Shown: positions 25,138 to 34,756, counted from the first letter of the stretch. The stretch: DNA of 64,000 bases from Sinorhizobium fredii NGR234 (GCF_000018545.1 NC_012587.1:1922001-1986000), one strand, 5' to 3'. Notes: generated from the letters alone by a model not told the origin. Program-made: numbers and translations.

Positions 25138-26499
25138 CTACTTCCGCCCCCTGTGCCCCGCCGCGAAAAGCCTGCCGTAATCCACCCGGCGCATGCCGTC
25201 CGGCCCGCGGATCACCGCGTCGGGGCGGGTCCTCTCCACCTCCTGCGCCATCACGCCGATATGCTTCGGCCCGCCGGCCTGCTCACCCTTGTAGTCGAAC
25301 TCGTAGAGATTGTGCGCCTTGAGCCTGCCGACCTTCTCGATGTTCTTCTTGGCGCGGCGATCGGATAGCGGAATCTTCTCGAACATCCCAAGGACGTTCC
25401 CGAGCAGATTGCCGCCCGACTGCTGCCGGGCGTTATAGGCCGCCATCTGGTTCTGGTAGTTCTGCTGCACCAGCCCGGCATAGTCGACCGGCTGGATCGA
25501 CTGCCCCTGCGTCGGCACGAAGTTGGGGGTCGTCACCTGCGCGCCGGAAAGCAGCGCCGAGATCTCGTTGATCGGCTGGTTGCGCAACGCATATTGCTCG
25601 TTGAGATGGTTCGCTCGCGCGGTATTCTCGGCATTGATCTGCGCCTGTTGTGCGTTGAAGCTCTGATCTTTGAGCGCATTGTTGGCGGCCGTCGCCGACT
25701 GCCCGTTCTGGTGCATCTGCTGCTTGGCGTTGTTGCCGAAGTCGGCGTTCTGCAGCGCCTGGGCGTAGCCCTGCGCCTGTGCCGCATTCTCGAAGCTCGC
25801 CTTCTGGTTGGCGAGGTTGGCGAGGCGCGTCTGCTCCTGGCCGGCGTTAAGCACGGCGGCGATGCGGGCGTCGTTGGACGTCCGGTTCGCCTCGTCGATC
25901 GCCCGGTTATAGGCCTCCGATCCCGGCTGCAGGCCCTGGTTGGCAAGCCGCGTTTCCAGCGCCGCCCGGTCGCGTTCGAGCTGCGGGTTGAGCCGCGCCA
26001 TCAGCGCATTCTCGTATTTCGAGGTGTCGAAATCCGTCTCGTAGCTGCGCGCAATGTTGCCGGCATTGCCGACCGAGGTTTGAAGCTCCGGCCCGGCGGA
26101 AAACTGCTGGTATTGCGGCAGCGTGAGCTTCGAATGGTCGCCTGCAGCCGGCGCCTTCGAAATGTCCATCGGCTTCCCGAGCAGATCGTTCAGCCGGCTC
26201 GATTGCGAAGTGGCGAGCGTCGCAAGATTGAGGCTCGCCTGGTCGTTCTGTTTCTTGATCTTGTCCTGCATCTCCGAGAGCGTCTGCGTCGCCGTCGCCA
26301 CGGGCAGATCGTAGACGTTCCCGCTCAAGGGGTCGGTCCATTTCTGCTTCGTGTAGCTGTAGGTGAGGCTGCCGTCCGGCGTCACCTGGTTGACATTTCC
26401 CATGTATCCGTTTGCAACGGCCGTGCCGATGTTGGTAGCGGTCTGCGCGGCCGCCGTCGCCTTCGGATCCGGGGGCGTGGGCGCTTTTGATTTTCCCAT
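25138..26499 (-). CDS. Phage tail protein with C-terminal S74 intramolecular chaperone domain
   Basis: A 453-residue protein. The first ~380 residues are Gln/Asn/Ala-rich and largely helical, with many heptad-like stretches. The last ~75 residues form an endosialidase-type chaperone: LSDRRAKKNIEKVGRL, then YKGEQAGGPKHIGVMAQEV. In such proteins the domain folds a trimer and cuts itself off at the Ser next to the start of the domain. It is probably part of the tail or ejection machinery. Confidence 0.85.
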   Translation of the reverse strand: MGKSKAPTPPDPKATAAAQTATNIGTAVANGYMGNVNQVTPDGSLTYSYTKQKWTDPLSGNVYDLPVATATQTLSEMQDKIKKQNDQASLNLATLATSQSSRLNDLLGKPMDISKAPAAGDHSKLTLPQYQQFSAGPELQTSVGNAGNIARSYETDFDTSKYENALMARLNPQLERDRAALETRLANQGLQPGSEAYNRAIDEANRTSNDARIAAVLNAGQEQTRLANLANQKASFENAAQAQGYAQALQNADFGNNAKQQMHQNGQSATAANNALKDQSFNAQQAQINAENTARANHLNEQYALRNQPINEISALLSGAQVTTPNFVPTQGQSIQPVDYAGLVQQNYQNQMAAYNARQQSGGNLLGNVLGMFEKIPLSDRRAKKNIEKVGRLKAHNLYEFDYKGEQAGGPKHIGVMAQEVERTRPDAVIRGPDGMRRVDYGRLFAAGHRGRK

Positions 26500-26506
26500 G
26501 GAGCAC

Positions 26507-26953
26507 CTATCGTTGGTTGACGGGATGGGCCCGCCAGTCGTTGTCGGTCAGAGTGAAGATGATTTCCGCTTCCTCCCGTCCGCGAAGGCGGGGGATGCGG
26601 TACCTTGTGAAGCCGAAACGCCGGGCGATCGAGACCATGCCGGCGTTCTCCTCCGAGACGCGCAGCACCGCCATCTGGCAGCCGATCTCGTCGAAGGGAT
26701 AGCCGAACATGGCCTTCAGCACCGGCCGCGTCAGCCAGCCTTTGCTGGTGGCGGCGGCCGAAAGCTCGACGACGCCCGCTTCAGGCGAATAACTGTGGTA
26801 GACGACGCCGGCGACGAGCCTTCCCTCCGCCGTCACGCCCAGCGTGGTGAAGTCGGCAAAGCCGCGTCCGCAGCCGTCGATATGGGCGGCGACGAAGCCG
26901 GCGATCGCTTCGTTGGTCGCCGGGTCCCCCGCCCCGCCCCAGATGATGTTCAA
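26507..26953 (-). CDS. GNAT-like acetyltransferase inside the tail operon
   Basis: A 148-residue protein with a GNAT-type layout: a central VVYHSYSPEAGVVELSAAA strand region and MAVLRVSEENAGMVSIARRFGFTRYRI, the classical end of GNAT folds. It would transfer an acetyl group from acetyl-CoA. The start is a TTG whose TTGA overlaps the stop of the tail-hub gene, since no ATG lies close to the domain start. Phage-encoded GNATs in this position recur in related elements; the target is unknown. Confidence 0.7.
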   Translation of the reverse strand: MNIIWGGAGDPATNEAIAGFVAAHIDGCGRGFADFTTLGVTAEGRLVAGVVYHSYSPEAGVVELSAAATSKGWLTRPVLKAMFGYPFDEIGCQMAVLRVSEENAGMVSIARRFGFTRYRIPRLRGREEAEIIFTLTDNDWRAHPVNQR

Positions 26954-28563
26954 GCACTCGCCTCCCCGGCCGCGACCTGCAGCGTCGCAAGATCGACCTC
27001 GATGTCGAGCTTCACCGCGCCGCCGGAGGTGATCACGCATCCGACCGCCAGCATGTCGCCGCTGGCGCGGACGTTCTGGCGAAAGTCGTAGCGCAGCGCT
27101 TGCGACACGCCGTCCCAGCGCGCCACGTCCCAAAGGCCTACGTCCCATTCCGGCGAGGCGATGTCGCCTTCCGTCACCCGGTCGAAGGGTGGCGTGGTCC
27201 TGTCGAAATCGGCGCGGGCGAAGAGCTGTACCTTGGGCCGGGTCTTGGCGCGCAAATACATATGCGCCATCGTCGCCGCCGTGCGCTGGCCGAATTGACC
27301 GGCCGGCGTGAACTGCGAGAGATAGCTGGCGGCAAAAGTCAGCCCGTCGTCGGTGCCGCCGGTGTCGCCCTGCCAGCAATAGCCATCGCGCGAACCGAAG
27401 AAGAGCCCGCCCTGCAGCGTCTCGAAGCAGCTGGCCCGCCAATTGCTGATCGTCGCCCAGCGCCCGCTGAGCACGTTCAACACAAAGGTCTTGTCGCTGA
27501 CGACGCTGTTGTCCGGAAAGGCGACGAAGACTAGGTTCTGCTCAGCCCAGGGTTTGATTGTCCAGCCGGAGCCGGTGGCGTTCGCCGCCTGCCTCCAGTC
27601 GTCCTCGATCGGCCGCGAGATCGAAACCTGGCTCAGCGCCTGCCGATCGCGCTGGAACACCTGCGACATCGGCGTCAGCCCGTCCGAGGTCGCAATCAGC
27701 ACGTCGCCGCCGACGCGGATCCAGGCGTTCTTTCCAAGCGGCTTGCCGATCTGGTAGACGCCCTTCAGCGCGAAATCGCTGGCGCTCGACGGGTCGGAGC
27801 CGGCATAGACGGCGATCTCCCCTTCCGTCGAGACGAAGACGCAGAGGTCGGAAAGGCCGTCGCCACTTTCCAACGACCAGGAAAAGCCGGTGATGAGCGA
27901 GCCGCCCTTCTTCATGACGCCGCCGAGCGGGAACACGGCAGCCGCGCCGCCGATCGCGTTCACCGGCAGGTAGTAAGCGTCGAGCGTCGCGTTCTTCAGG
28001 AAGAACTCGCGGTTCTTGAACAGCCAGCCGTAGTTGAGCTCAGCCATGGCCGTCGCATCTGGAAAAGTGATCGTCGGCGTCGTTGTCCAGGCAGTGCCGT
28101 CATAGATGCGGCGCGTGTCCGCGCCATTGAGGCAGACGAGAAAGGAACCGCCGGCGGTGGTGTGCTGGAAGGCGCACCAGTCGCCGCCGGCAAGGCCGCT
28201 CACCGCCGCGGCCGTCGTCGCCGGCGGGGCAGCCGGGGCTGTCATGTTGTAGATCGCGGTAGCCGTCGCCATGAACAGCTTTTCGTTGTTGCCAAACTTG
28301 TATTTGAAGGCGCTGCGGATGGCGCCGCCGTCGGCCGCGAGCCCGACCTTGCGTGAGCCGCCGCGGATCTTGCATCCGGCAAGCGTCGGCAGGAAGTTCG
28401 TAAGCACGGTGGCTGAGCCCGGTGCCTGCGAAGCCATGTCGGCGCTGGTGACCAGTCCACCTTTCGGCGCCGGAAAGATCACGGATTGAGAGGTCTGCGA
28501 TCGGCCGATGCTCACCGATCCGCGGTTGGTCTGCGGCAGGTGGCCAGGGCGAACTCTCATCAT
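26950..28563 (-). CDS. Phage tail hub/DNA-stabilisation protein (P22 gp10-like by position)
   Basis: A 537-residue structural protein. The N-terminus contains SVIFPAPKGGLVTSADMA and a region of repeated beta blades with WLFKNREFFLKN, RIYDGTAW and EIAVYAGSD, suggesting a propeller-like hub. Its order after two connector proteins matches the gp4-gp10 stack of short-tailed phages. The start overlaps the previous gene by ATGA and the stop is shared with the GNAT start. The exact gp10 homology is inferred from gene order. Confidence 0.75.
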   Translation of the reverse strand: MMRVRPGHLPQTNRGSVSIGRSQTSQSVIFPAPKGGLVTSADMASQAPGSATVLTNFLPTLAGCKIRGGSRKVGLAADGGAIRSAFKYKFGNNEKLFMATATAIYNMTAPAAPPATTAAAVSGLAGGDWCAFQHTTAGGSFLVCLNGADTRRIYDGTAWTTTPTITFPDATAMAELNYGWLFKNREFFLKNATLDAYYLPVNAIGGAAAVFPLGGVMKKGGSLITGFSWSLESGDGLSDLCVFVSTEGEIAVYAGSDPSSASDFALKGVYQIGKPLGKNAWIRVGGDVLIATSDGLTPMSQVFQRDRQALSQVSISRPIEDDWRQAANATGSGWTIKPWAEQNLVFVAFPDNSVVSDKTFVLNVLSGRWATISNWRASCFETLQGGLFFGSRDGYCWQGDTGGTDDGLTFAASYLSQFTPAGQFGQRTAATMAHMYLRAKTRPKVQLFARADFDRTTPPFDRVTEGDIASPEWDVGLWDVARWDGVSQALRYDFRQNVRASGDMLAVGCVITSGGAVKLDIEVDLATLQVAAGEASA

Positions 28564-29162
28564 GAGATCCCCCTGTCCGCATTGATCTCCTGCAGGAGAT
28601 CCGCCTCGAACTCGGCGAGGTTGTCCTCGAAAGCCAGGCCCTTCTGCCGCTTCCAGCGCCAGATCAGCCCCTTCTTCAGCAACCGTTCCGGAAAGAGCGT
28701 CGTGTCGTCGTCGGCGCGAAAAGTATCGCGCTCCTCGTAAGGATCGCCGAGCACCCAGTTTCGCGAGAGGTAGTCGATCGTCGCGCCGGCGGAAGAAGCG
28801 GCCGGCGAGACGAGCATCTCACGGCCGCTTAGGTGGCAATAGGGTTCGGCGGACGCAACACCGACGATCACCGCCCATTGCGCGCCGTTGGTGATCGGCC
28901 GGAAGAAGCGGCCGTCCGCGGCCCGCACTGCGCCGCCCGGCACCAGCCGCTGATAGTCAGCAGGCAATATCTCAGGCGAAGCGGAGACGGCATGCGTCTT
29001 AAGCATCCGCTTCCAGTCGGCGCGCCGGGCGATCTCGGCGCCCGCCTCCTCGGCGAGCGCCACCATCGTCTGGGCGTTCGGATCGGTCGTGCCGTAGACA
29101 CTGTCGAAGCGGTCGAGCGAAACGATGTCCGCGACGTCGTTGATCAGGGTCAGCAGCGTCAT
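28560..29162 (-). CDS. Phage head-tail connector/adaptor protein
   Basis: A 200-residue protein with an N-terminal helical part (DVADIVSLDRFDSVYG) and a C-terminal region, LLKKGLIWRWKRQKGLAFED, typical of the small adaptor proteins of podovirus tails. It starts and ends with 4-bp overlaps to its neighbours. It is expected to attach to the portal ring before the tail hub. It could also be annotated simply as a tail accessory factor. Confidence 0.7.
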   Translation of the reverse strand: MTLLTLINDVADIVSLDRFDSVYGTTDPNAQTMVALAEEAGAEIARRADWKRMLKTHAVSASPEILPADYQRLVPGGAVRAADGRFFRPITNGAQWAVIVGVASAEPYCHLSGREMLVSPAASSAGATIDYLSRNWVLGDPYEERDTFRADDDTTLFPERLLKKGLIWRWKRQKGLAFEDNLAEFEADLLQEINADRGIS

Positions 29163-29755
29163 GGCGTCAGCCCTCCAATGACCGTTTCGGCGTTGCCCCA
29201 GCGCAGGCGCTCGTCGGCAAGCCCGAGCCCGGCCATTGCCTGGCGTTTCAGTGCCTCGGCCGCGCCCGCCTTGCCGGCGTCGCGCTCCCAGATGGCAATC
29301 TCCTCGACGAGCGCATACAGATAGACGTCCGGCGCCCTTTCGATCAGCCAGTTGCTTGGTGCGACGGCCGTCAGCGGCGGGATTTTCGCATAGTAGGTGA
29401 GGCGGATGTCCTCGGCTCCCTTCGGCCGCACCTGGATGGCACTGCCGACGATCGCATAGCCGATCGGCCCGCCCCCGGAAGTTGCGTGACGGCCCAGTTC
29501 CTGCAGCGGCAGCGCCCGGAGCACCCGGCCGTCGGCGGCAAGCACCTGCCGCGCCTCGAGAAAATCCGCCGACAGGCTGCCCTCGCCGTCGGTCAGCGGC
29601 ACCGTTACCATCCTTTCCATGTCGGCAACGCGCATCACGCGGTTGAGCTTGAGCTCCGCGAGCGCAAGAAAACGCGGGAAGAGGTGGGTGACGTCGTCGC
29701 GGCCGGAATAGTCGCCGGCGTCGACGAGAAGCGACGCATAGTCGGATATGGTCAT
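29159..29755 (-). CDS. Phage adaptor protein (gp4/DUF6682-like)
   Basis: A 198-residue protein starting MTISDYASLLVDAGDYSGR. The middle RVMRVADMERMV and LLPLQEL-type strands, with YYAKIPPLT and an acidic helix DVYLYALVEEIAIWE near the end, match a common phage adaptor family. It would seal the portal after packaging. The start at 29755 overlaps the previous stop (ATGA); a longer frame exists but adds only Arg-rich sequence. Confidence 0.75.
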   Translation of the reverse strand: MTISDYASLLVDAGDYSGRDDVTHLFPRFLALAELKLNRVMRVADMERMVTVPLTDGEGSLSADFLEARQVLAADGRVLRALPLQELGRHATSGGGPIGYAIVGSAIQVRPKGAEDIRLTYYAKIPPLTAVAPSNWLIERAPDVYLYALVEEIAIWERDAGKAGAAEALKRQAMAGLGLADERLRWGNAETVIGGLTP

Positions 29756-30075
29756 AGATGTCCCTCGAAGCTGCGCCAGGCGCGGTTGTCGCCGTCGTTG
29801 AGCCACCGCTTCACGTAGCGGTCGTCACCTTCGGAATGCGCCCGAACCAGGTTTTCGGAATGCGCCACATTGAGCGGGACCGAGGCGACCTTGGTCCATT
29901 CGCCAAAGGCGTTACCGGCGGTCGCATTGCGGCTGAATTCGTTCTGGCGGACGAGGTTTTCGACCGGATAGTCCGTCCGCCAATGGGTCCTGTTGCCATC
30001 CTCCATCACCCAGACGGAGCGGCCGGTCAGAAAATCATAGTCGAAGAGCTTCCATTCGCCGTCGCGTACAATCAT
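29752..30075 (-). CDS. Small phage structural-operon protein of unknown function
   Basis: A 107-residue hydrophilic protein starting MIVRDGEWKLFDYDFLTGRS. It is probably cytosolic or virion-bound and is linked by 4-bp overlaps to both neighbours. The sequence is rich in Asn, Asp and aromatic residues. I do not recognise a domain. Its place between capsid and adaptor genes suggests a minor head or completion protein. Confidence 0.65.
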   Translation of the reverse strand: MIVRDGEWKLFDYDFLTGRSVWVMEDGNRTHWRTDYPVENLVRQNEFSRNATAGNAFGEWTKVASVPLNVAHSENLVRAHSEGDDRYVKRWLNDGDNRAWRSFEGHL

Positions 30076-30248
30076 CCTTCGTCACCTGGAAGAGGATCGT
30101 TGCGTTCGGCTTTTCCTTGCGCGATCAAAATCTTTGCCGCCTTGACTGGCAAATCGAGTACGGTGCCAGCTGGAATCCGTTCTTCTCCAATCGCCCAGGT
30201 ATCATAGAGAAGCTTAACGGGTACCGTGGTCGTCTTTGTGTCTGTCAT
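30072..30248 (-). CDS. 58-residue phage protein between capsid and connector genes
   Basis: The frame opens at an ATG at 30248 (MTDTKTTTVPVKLLYDTWAI) and ends with PLPGDEG. It contains VPVKLLYDTWAIGEERIPAG and a short VKAAKILIAQGKAE helix, a layout seen in small phage head or fibre-completion proteins. The stop codon overlaps the next start (ATGA), which strongly supports it as a real gene. Confidence 0.7.
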   Translation of the reverse strand: MTDTKTTTVPVKLLYDTWAIGEERIPAGTVLDLPVKAAKILIAQGKAERNDPLPGDEG

Positions 30249-30312
30249 TCATTTCTCCGGAAACAGGGACCGACACGCAGTCGGCGTACTGAGCTGAAAC
30301 TTCGAAGCTGGA

Positions 30313-31308
30313 CTAGCTGGCGGAACTCAGTCCGAAGAGGTCAGCGGCAACGCCAAGGCCCCTTTCGTTGTGTACCTTCAGCGTCCCCTCACCGATGATG
30401 ACCCCCTTGTCGGCATCGCCTGTCTTGGCCACGTCGCGGTCCTCCTGGATCTGGCGCAGCCACAGGAAGGAGAGCATGTCGGAGTCGATGAAGAAGGCGT
30501 TGCGGGCGACTCCACCATTCACCGCCTGCACCCGGTTCGGGTGGATCATCACCGTTCCGAAAGGGCCTTCGTAATAGTCCGCCGTCGCGACAATGGTGTT
30601 GCGTTCGCCTCCCTGCGACACCGCATAGCGGAACGGCGCGACGTTGCTGTCGGACATGAAGGTGACGAAAACTGATTTGACATAGGGAGAGACAGAGACG
30701 TGACGGAAGTTGGCACCGTTCTGGTAGCCCTGCTGCATCACGGTATCGAGGATGGCCTTGGTGAAGGGACGCTGCGTGCCGTCGGTCGGCGCCACAGTAA
30801 GACCGGTGCCAATGTTGAAGCCGCCATTCGCGCCACCGGCGCCCCTTGAAGCGTTGCTAACTATCCAGGTGCTGAGCGATCCGAATTCACGCGTACTGCC
30901 AGCGACGGTTGCGTTCGTGTCGACGATCGCGAACTCCACGTCCTTCCGAATTTCAACGCCCTTCTTTAGCTTCTGGTACTTGCGCTTCTGCACGTTACCG
31001 GCCTCCGCCGTCACCTCCTGGGTCGCGGAAATGATCCAGTCCTTGCGCATGATCTGGGTATAGTTGCCAAGCCGCTTCGGTGGGGTGATTGCGCCGAAGG
31101 CGTATTCCTCGCCTTCCTCGCGGACATTTGCGCCGGGCGCGGCCAGTTCGTCCGTCTCCCATTCGGGGTGATAGGTGGTGCACTTGCCCTTTTCGATCAG
31201 CGAATAGATCGGTGTGTCTTCCGGCGTGATGCGCGACACCACGTCGGAAAGCTCCTCGCGATTGCCGACGGCCTGCGTCGTCTGGAATGTATTGGTTAGA
31301 ACTGCCAT
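30313..31308 (-). CDS. Major capsid protein (DUF5309/SU10-type)
   Basis: A 331-residue protein resembling the DUF5309 capsid group of SU10-like podoviruses. It starts MAVLTNTFQTTQAVGNREEL and includes SRITPEDTPIYSLIEKG and IQEDRDVAKTGDADKGVIIGE near the C-terminus. The fold is expected to be HK97-like. It sits just after the scaffold gene, the normal order, and has a good ribosome site (AGGATCAGGAA). It builds the virion shell. Confidence 0.88.
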   Translation of the reverse strand: MAVLTNTFQTTQAVGNREELSDVVSRITPEDTPIYSLIEKGKCTTYHPEWETDELAAPGANVREEGEEYAFGAITPPKRLGNYTQIMRKDWIISATQEVTAEAGNVQKRKYQKLKKGVEIRKDVEFAIVDTNATVAGSTREFGSLSTWIVSNASRGAGGANGGFNIGTGLTVAPTDGTQRPFTKAILDTVMQQGYQNGANFRHVSVSPYVKSVFVTFMSDSNVAPFRYAVSQGGERNTIVATADYYEGPFGTVMIHPNRVQAVNGGVARNAFFIDSDMLSFLWLRQIQEDRDVAKTGDADKGVIIGEGTLKVHNERGLGVAADLFGLSSAS

Positions 31309-31466
31309 TTCCTGATCCTTCTATGATGAGACGCACCGGCCGCTCGGCCGAGAAGGCGCGGAAGCCGATGATTTTTGATGGGGTACCTTTGCCTTGGGTA
31401 GCCGTTCTCGAAGCCGCCTACCCTCCGTCACGCAAGGGGGCGCTGTCCGCCCAGGTCTTCCGGTCG

Positions 31467-32420
31467 CTATTCGAAATCGACCGCCATCGCGTCGCGGATC
31501 GACCCGCTTCTCGCGAGCCGCCGCATTGCCTCGCGACTTTCACGCTGCTGACGCTGTGCTTGGTTCTTCGCCTTCGTCCGCGGCGCCGCGGCCGGTGCCA
31601 CGGCCACCTTTTGCAAGGCCTTTGCCCTCGCTCGCTTCGCAAGAAGCCCGAGCCTGGCATAGTGGGCAAGCTTGAAGAGCCGGTGGTCGACGACCTCGCG
31701 AATCTCCTCGTCGGTAAAGCCGAGTTCTCTCGCCGCCTCGAAAGCGTCTGCGAAGAAGGCTTGCCGCCCTTCATCCTGCCCGGTCTGCGGAAAGGCTTCG
31801 AGAAGCTTGGCGTTTTCTCCTACGAGCCTCTCTTCGCTCGCTGCGTCCTGAAGCGCCCCCGCAATGCCCGCCGGTTCTTCGCCGAGCGCCATTACCCGCA
31901 ATAGCTGCTTCAGCCCCGCCTGGTGTAGCGCCCACTGTCGCTGATAGGTCTCCGGATCGTGGAGCCTCAGCTCCTCCGGCGGATCCGGGGGAATCTGGGC
32001 CGAGATCAGTTCCGCAACGGCATTGGCCGTAACCGCGACCCGGCTGCTCATGCTTTCGAGCATCCGCTCGCGGTTAGCGAGATTCTGAGTCTTATGCCGG
32101 TAGTCCCGGTCCCGCATGTAGCCGAGTTTCAGTTCCTCGAGCGAAATTTCTTCCCCGCTCTCCAGCGTGACGATCGTGTTCTCGACTTCATCTTTTGCCT
32201 CCTCCTCGTCAGCAAGGATTGGTTCGTCGCCTTCGCCGTCAGGATCGTCCTGCTCGTGAACGTCGTCTATGGTCTCGCGGTCCCGGCGTTCTTCGTCCTC
32301 ATCTGGCAGTTTGGCCTCGTCCGGCTCCCGGAAGTCGAGCTTGTCGAAGCTTGCGGGCTCATGCGAGCCGACAACGGCTTTGCTCCCGCCGAAAGGCGGG
32401 TTGGCACTATCGTTCATCAT
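31467..32420 (-). CDS. Phage scaffolding protein
   Basis: A 317-residue, highly charged, helical protein: an acidic N-terminal half rich in Glu/Asp (DEDEERRDRETIDDVHEQ) and a basic C-terminus rich in Arg/Lys. This layout, together with its position directly before the capsid gene, fits a scaffold that guides procapsid assembly. The segment EEISLEELKLGYMRDRDYR is common in such proteins. Two adjacent ATGs start it. Confidence 0.75.
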   Translation of the reverse strand: MMNDSANPPFGGSKAVVGSHEPASFDKLDFREPDEAKLPDEDEERRDRETIDDVHEQDDPDGEGDEPILADEEEAKDEVENTIVTLESGEEISLEELKLGYMRDRDYRHKTQNLANRERMLESMSSRVAVTANAVAELISAQIPPDPPEELRLHDPETYQRQWALHQAGLKQLLRVMALGEEPAGIAGALQDAASEERLVGENAKLLEAFPQTGQDEGRQAFFADAFEAARELGFTDEEIREVVDHRLFKLAHYARLGLLAKRARAKALQKVAVAPAAAPRTKAKNQAQRQQRESREAMRRLARSGSIRDAMAVDFE

Positions 32421-32573
32421 GGAAAGACCTCTTGAGAGAAATTCGGCACGGAATGCCGCTCTCGCGCATTCCCGCAGCGGGAAATTCGCGATACTTAATA
32501 CTGCACCGATTTCATGAATCGGTTTGGCAATAACGCGCTTGAAGGCGGCAGGCCAACCGCGCTCGATCTCGCT

Positions 32574-32810
32574 TCATAGCGGCGCGTTCGTGCCTTCGGT
32601 TTTAGCCTGCTCCGTCAGGAACTTCAGTTTTGCGCAGAAGTTGCGGACCGCCCGCGCTTCGGCCGCGAAAGCGGCCCGCGCTTCATGGTCCGTGAGTTGC
32701 GCGTTGATACATCCGTTGATGGCCGCCGCCTCCAACTCCTGCATCAATCGCTCGAACAGCGGATTGTCGAGAAGCGCCCGCGCCGCCGCCTGTTTTTCCT
32801 CTGGCTTCAT
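32574..32810 (-). CDS. Small phage protein upstream of the scaffold
   Basis: A 78-residue protein starting MKPEEKQAAARALLDNPLF, entirely helical in character with many Ala, Glu and Arg residues. Short proteins like this are usual between portal and scaffold genes in this phage type. No domain is recognised. The start at 32810 is chosen because upstream in-frame codons (to 32843) are Arg-rich and lack a ribosome site. Confidence 0.6.
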   Translation of the reverse strand: MKPEEKQAAARALLDNPLFERLMQELEAAAINGCINAQLTDHEARAAFAAEARAVRNFCAKLKFLTEQAKTEGTNAPL

Positions 32811-33018
32811 CTCACTGCTCTTTCTTGCGAGCCGACCGACCAACCGAGCGGGGCAAGCGGCAGGATTGCTTGTTGTCTTGAGTTTTTACCGACCGTTCGG
32901 GAGGGTGTGGTGCAGGCACCCTCGGCTGCGCGGGGATGCGAGCCGGATAGTAGCACCGTCGATTTGCCGAAGATGAGTGGGTGCGTTCCGAAGACGACCA
33001 GCCGCCTCCGAGCCGCGT

Positions 33019-33306
33019 TTAGTCACGCTCGGGGGAAAGCTGCGTTCCTGTCGTCGTGATGCCTATATCCGGCGTTCCGTCGGTTGCCCAACAGGAACAT
33101 GGTGCACCCGCAGGGCCGATACCATAGGCGCAGATCTGATCAGGTGTCGTGCATTGCCGAGGACCTGGCCGGGCCACAGGCTGGGATACAGGCGCGTTAC
33201 CTTTGACCGTCCCCCGCACGGGTACGGCTGGCGTACCCGTTTCACTGCATGAGGACAGAACGAGCGGAGCCGTGACGAAGAACAGCGAGATGCGTCGAAG
33301 ACTTTT
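33019..33306 (-). CDS. Small lipoprotein of unknown function
   Basis: A 95-residue predicted lipoprotein: a positively charged start, hydrophobic segment and lipobox LSSC at about residues 18-21, then a Pro/Val/Thr-rich linker and four further Cys residues in the mature part. It lies inside the phage head region but reads like a host or lysogenic-conversion protein. No function is recognised. Confidence 0.6.
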   Translation of the reverse strand, partial: KSLRRISLFFVTAPLVLSSCSETGTPAVPVRGTVKGNAPVSQPVARPGPRQCTTPDQICAYGIGPAGAPCSCWATDGTPDIGITTTGTQLSPERD

Positions 33307-33713
33307 CATAATACTAGCCCTATTTTGGGGTGCGAGATGTTTCAACCCCCGGGGGCATCAAACTCACGTCTTTCCCGCGATTGCTGCCTGCGGCAGACAC
33401 CGAATCCCTTAACCGCCTTTCCCTCAGAAGACCACTGATTCTTCTCTTGGAACAGTTCGCTAACTAAAGCGCCAAAACTGCTGCACACTCTTGAGCACCT
33501 GCATTAGATGCTCGAAATGCCGGTGCGAACTCGTCGGCTCGGATAACGGCATCGGCGCCGCATCTTGCCAGCTGTCGGCAATTCCTGCTTTAAGTCACCC
33601 GGGGTTTGATCGATCGTCTGCAAGCTCCCCGCCATACCACCGGTTCCGGCGGTACGAACGCCAGTTCGGGAAGGCGCTTTCGGCAGGCACGGATACGAGA
33701 GAAGCGACAATCC
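33307..33713. other. Divergent intergenic region with no supported gene
   Basis: About 400 bases between the lipoprotein gene and the frameshifted glycosyltransferase. It should carry both promoters. No repeat or convincing frame was found. Confidence 0.35.
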
Positions 33714-34549
33714 ATGACAAGCGTTCTGGCGGCAAGCGGCGGCGTCAAGCAGGTGATCTGCATCAGCTGGGGCACCAAATATGGCGCCCCTTCATCAACA
33801 GACTCTATGCCATGGTGGCGCGCAACATCACGCCGCCCTTCACCTTCACCTGCTTCACCGACAGCCGCGACAACCTCCGCCCCGAGATTGTCTGCGAGGA
33901 CCTGCCGCCGCTCGATGTCGAGATGCCGACCAACACCAAAGGCATCTGGCCGAAGGCGCGACTCTGGGGGCCGAAGCTCGGCAATCTCAAAGGACCTGTG
34001 CTGTTCCTCGACCTCGACGTCGTCATCGTCGGGTCGCTCGACAGTTTCTTCGAGGCCGGCGGGCCGGATGACGTGGTGCTCGCCGTCAACCAGACGACGC
34101 CCTTCGAGCGGCTCGGGCAGACGTCGGTGTTCCGCTTCCCGGTCGGCAAGCTCGTGCCGTTGCAGGAGAAGTTCCGGACTGATCCCCAAGGTGTCGCCGA
34201 TGAGTATCGCTTCGAGCAGCGCTTCGTGACGCGCAACGCGCCGGGCCGGGCCAAGTTCTTCCCGCGACGTCATGTCCTGCACTTCCGCCAGGACTGCCGC
34301 TGGCCGTTTCCGCTGAACTACTATCTGGCGCCGCGCCTGCCGGCCGATGCCCGGATCGTTCTCTTCCCGCGCGGGCTTCTGCCGCAGCACGCGATCGACG
34401 GTCAGTTCGGCTACAAGGGCCGCGCCGCCACACCGCTCGGCCATGTCCGCGGTCTGTTTTCTCCGGAACGAAGGGAGAAAAAACCGTTTCGCTATCTGCG
34501 CCACTATATTCGCCCAAGCCTGTGGGTCGCCGAGCATTGGCGCGAGTGA
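33714..34549 (+). pseudogene. Glycosyltransferase-like gene with a one-base frameshift
   Basis: The N-terminal part reads MTSVLAASGGVKQVICISWG then TKYGAP in one frame. The rest, from FINRLYAMVARN through VLFLDLDVVIVGSLDSFFEA (a DxD metal site) to the end, lies in another. One missing base near 33788-33793, in the GGCGCCCCTTC run, would join them into a 278-residue protein. It resembles GT8-like sugar transferases. It could be a decaying gene, phase-variable, or a sequence error. It is oriented against the phage late genes. Confidence 0.7.
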
Positions 34550-34756
34550 TTGCGCAATTCAATGTGCTAAATCTAGGAGCGATCTGGCATACATCGGCTT
34601 GGTGTCGAGAATGCAAGTATCCGCCACTTCGACGCTCGGTGCGGTTTTTCCCGCCCCGACTAGGCAGATGACTGCTCGCCTCATCGCCGAAGTCGCTTGA
34701 CTTAAGTGCACTCGCCGTTCCCGGCGCCATCTAAAGAAAGAGCTTTAGCCTTCTCT

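Noticed and set aside
33491..33713. Continuous glycosyltransferase frame beginning at 33491
   Set aside because: Upstream of 33790 that frame has no family similarity; the real N-terminus is in the other frame from 33714.
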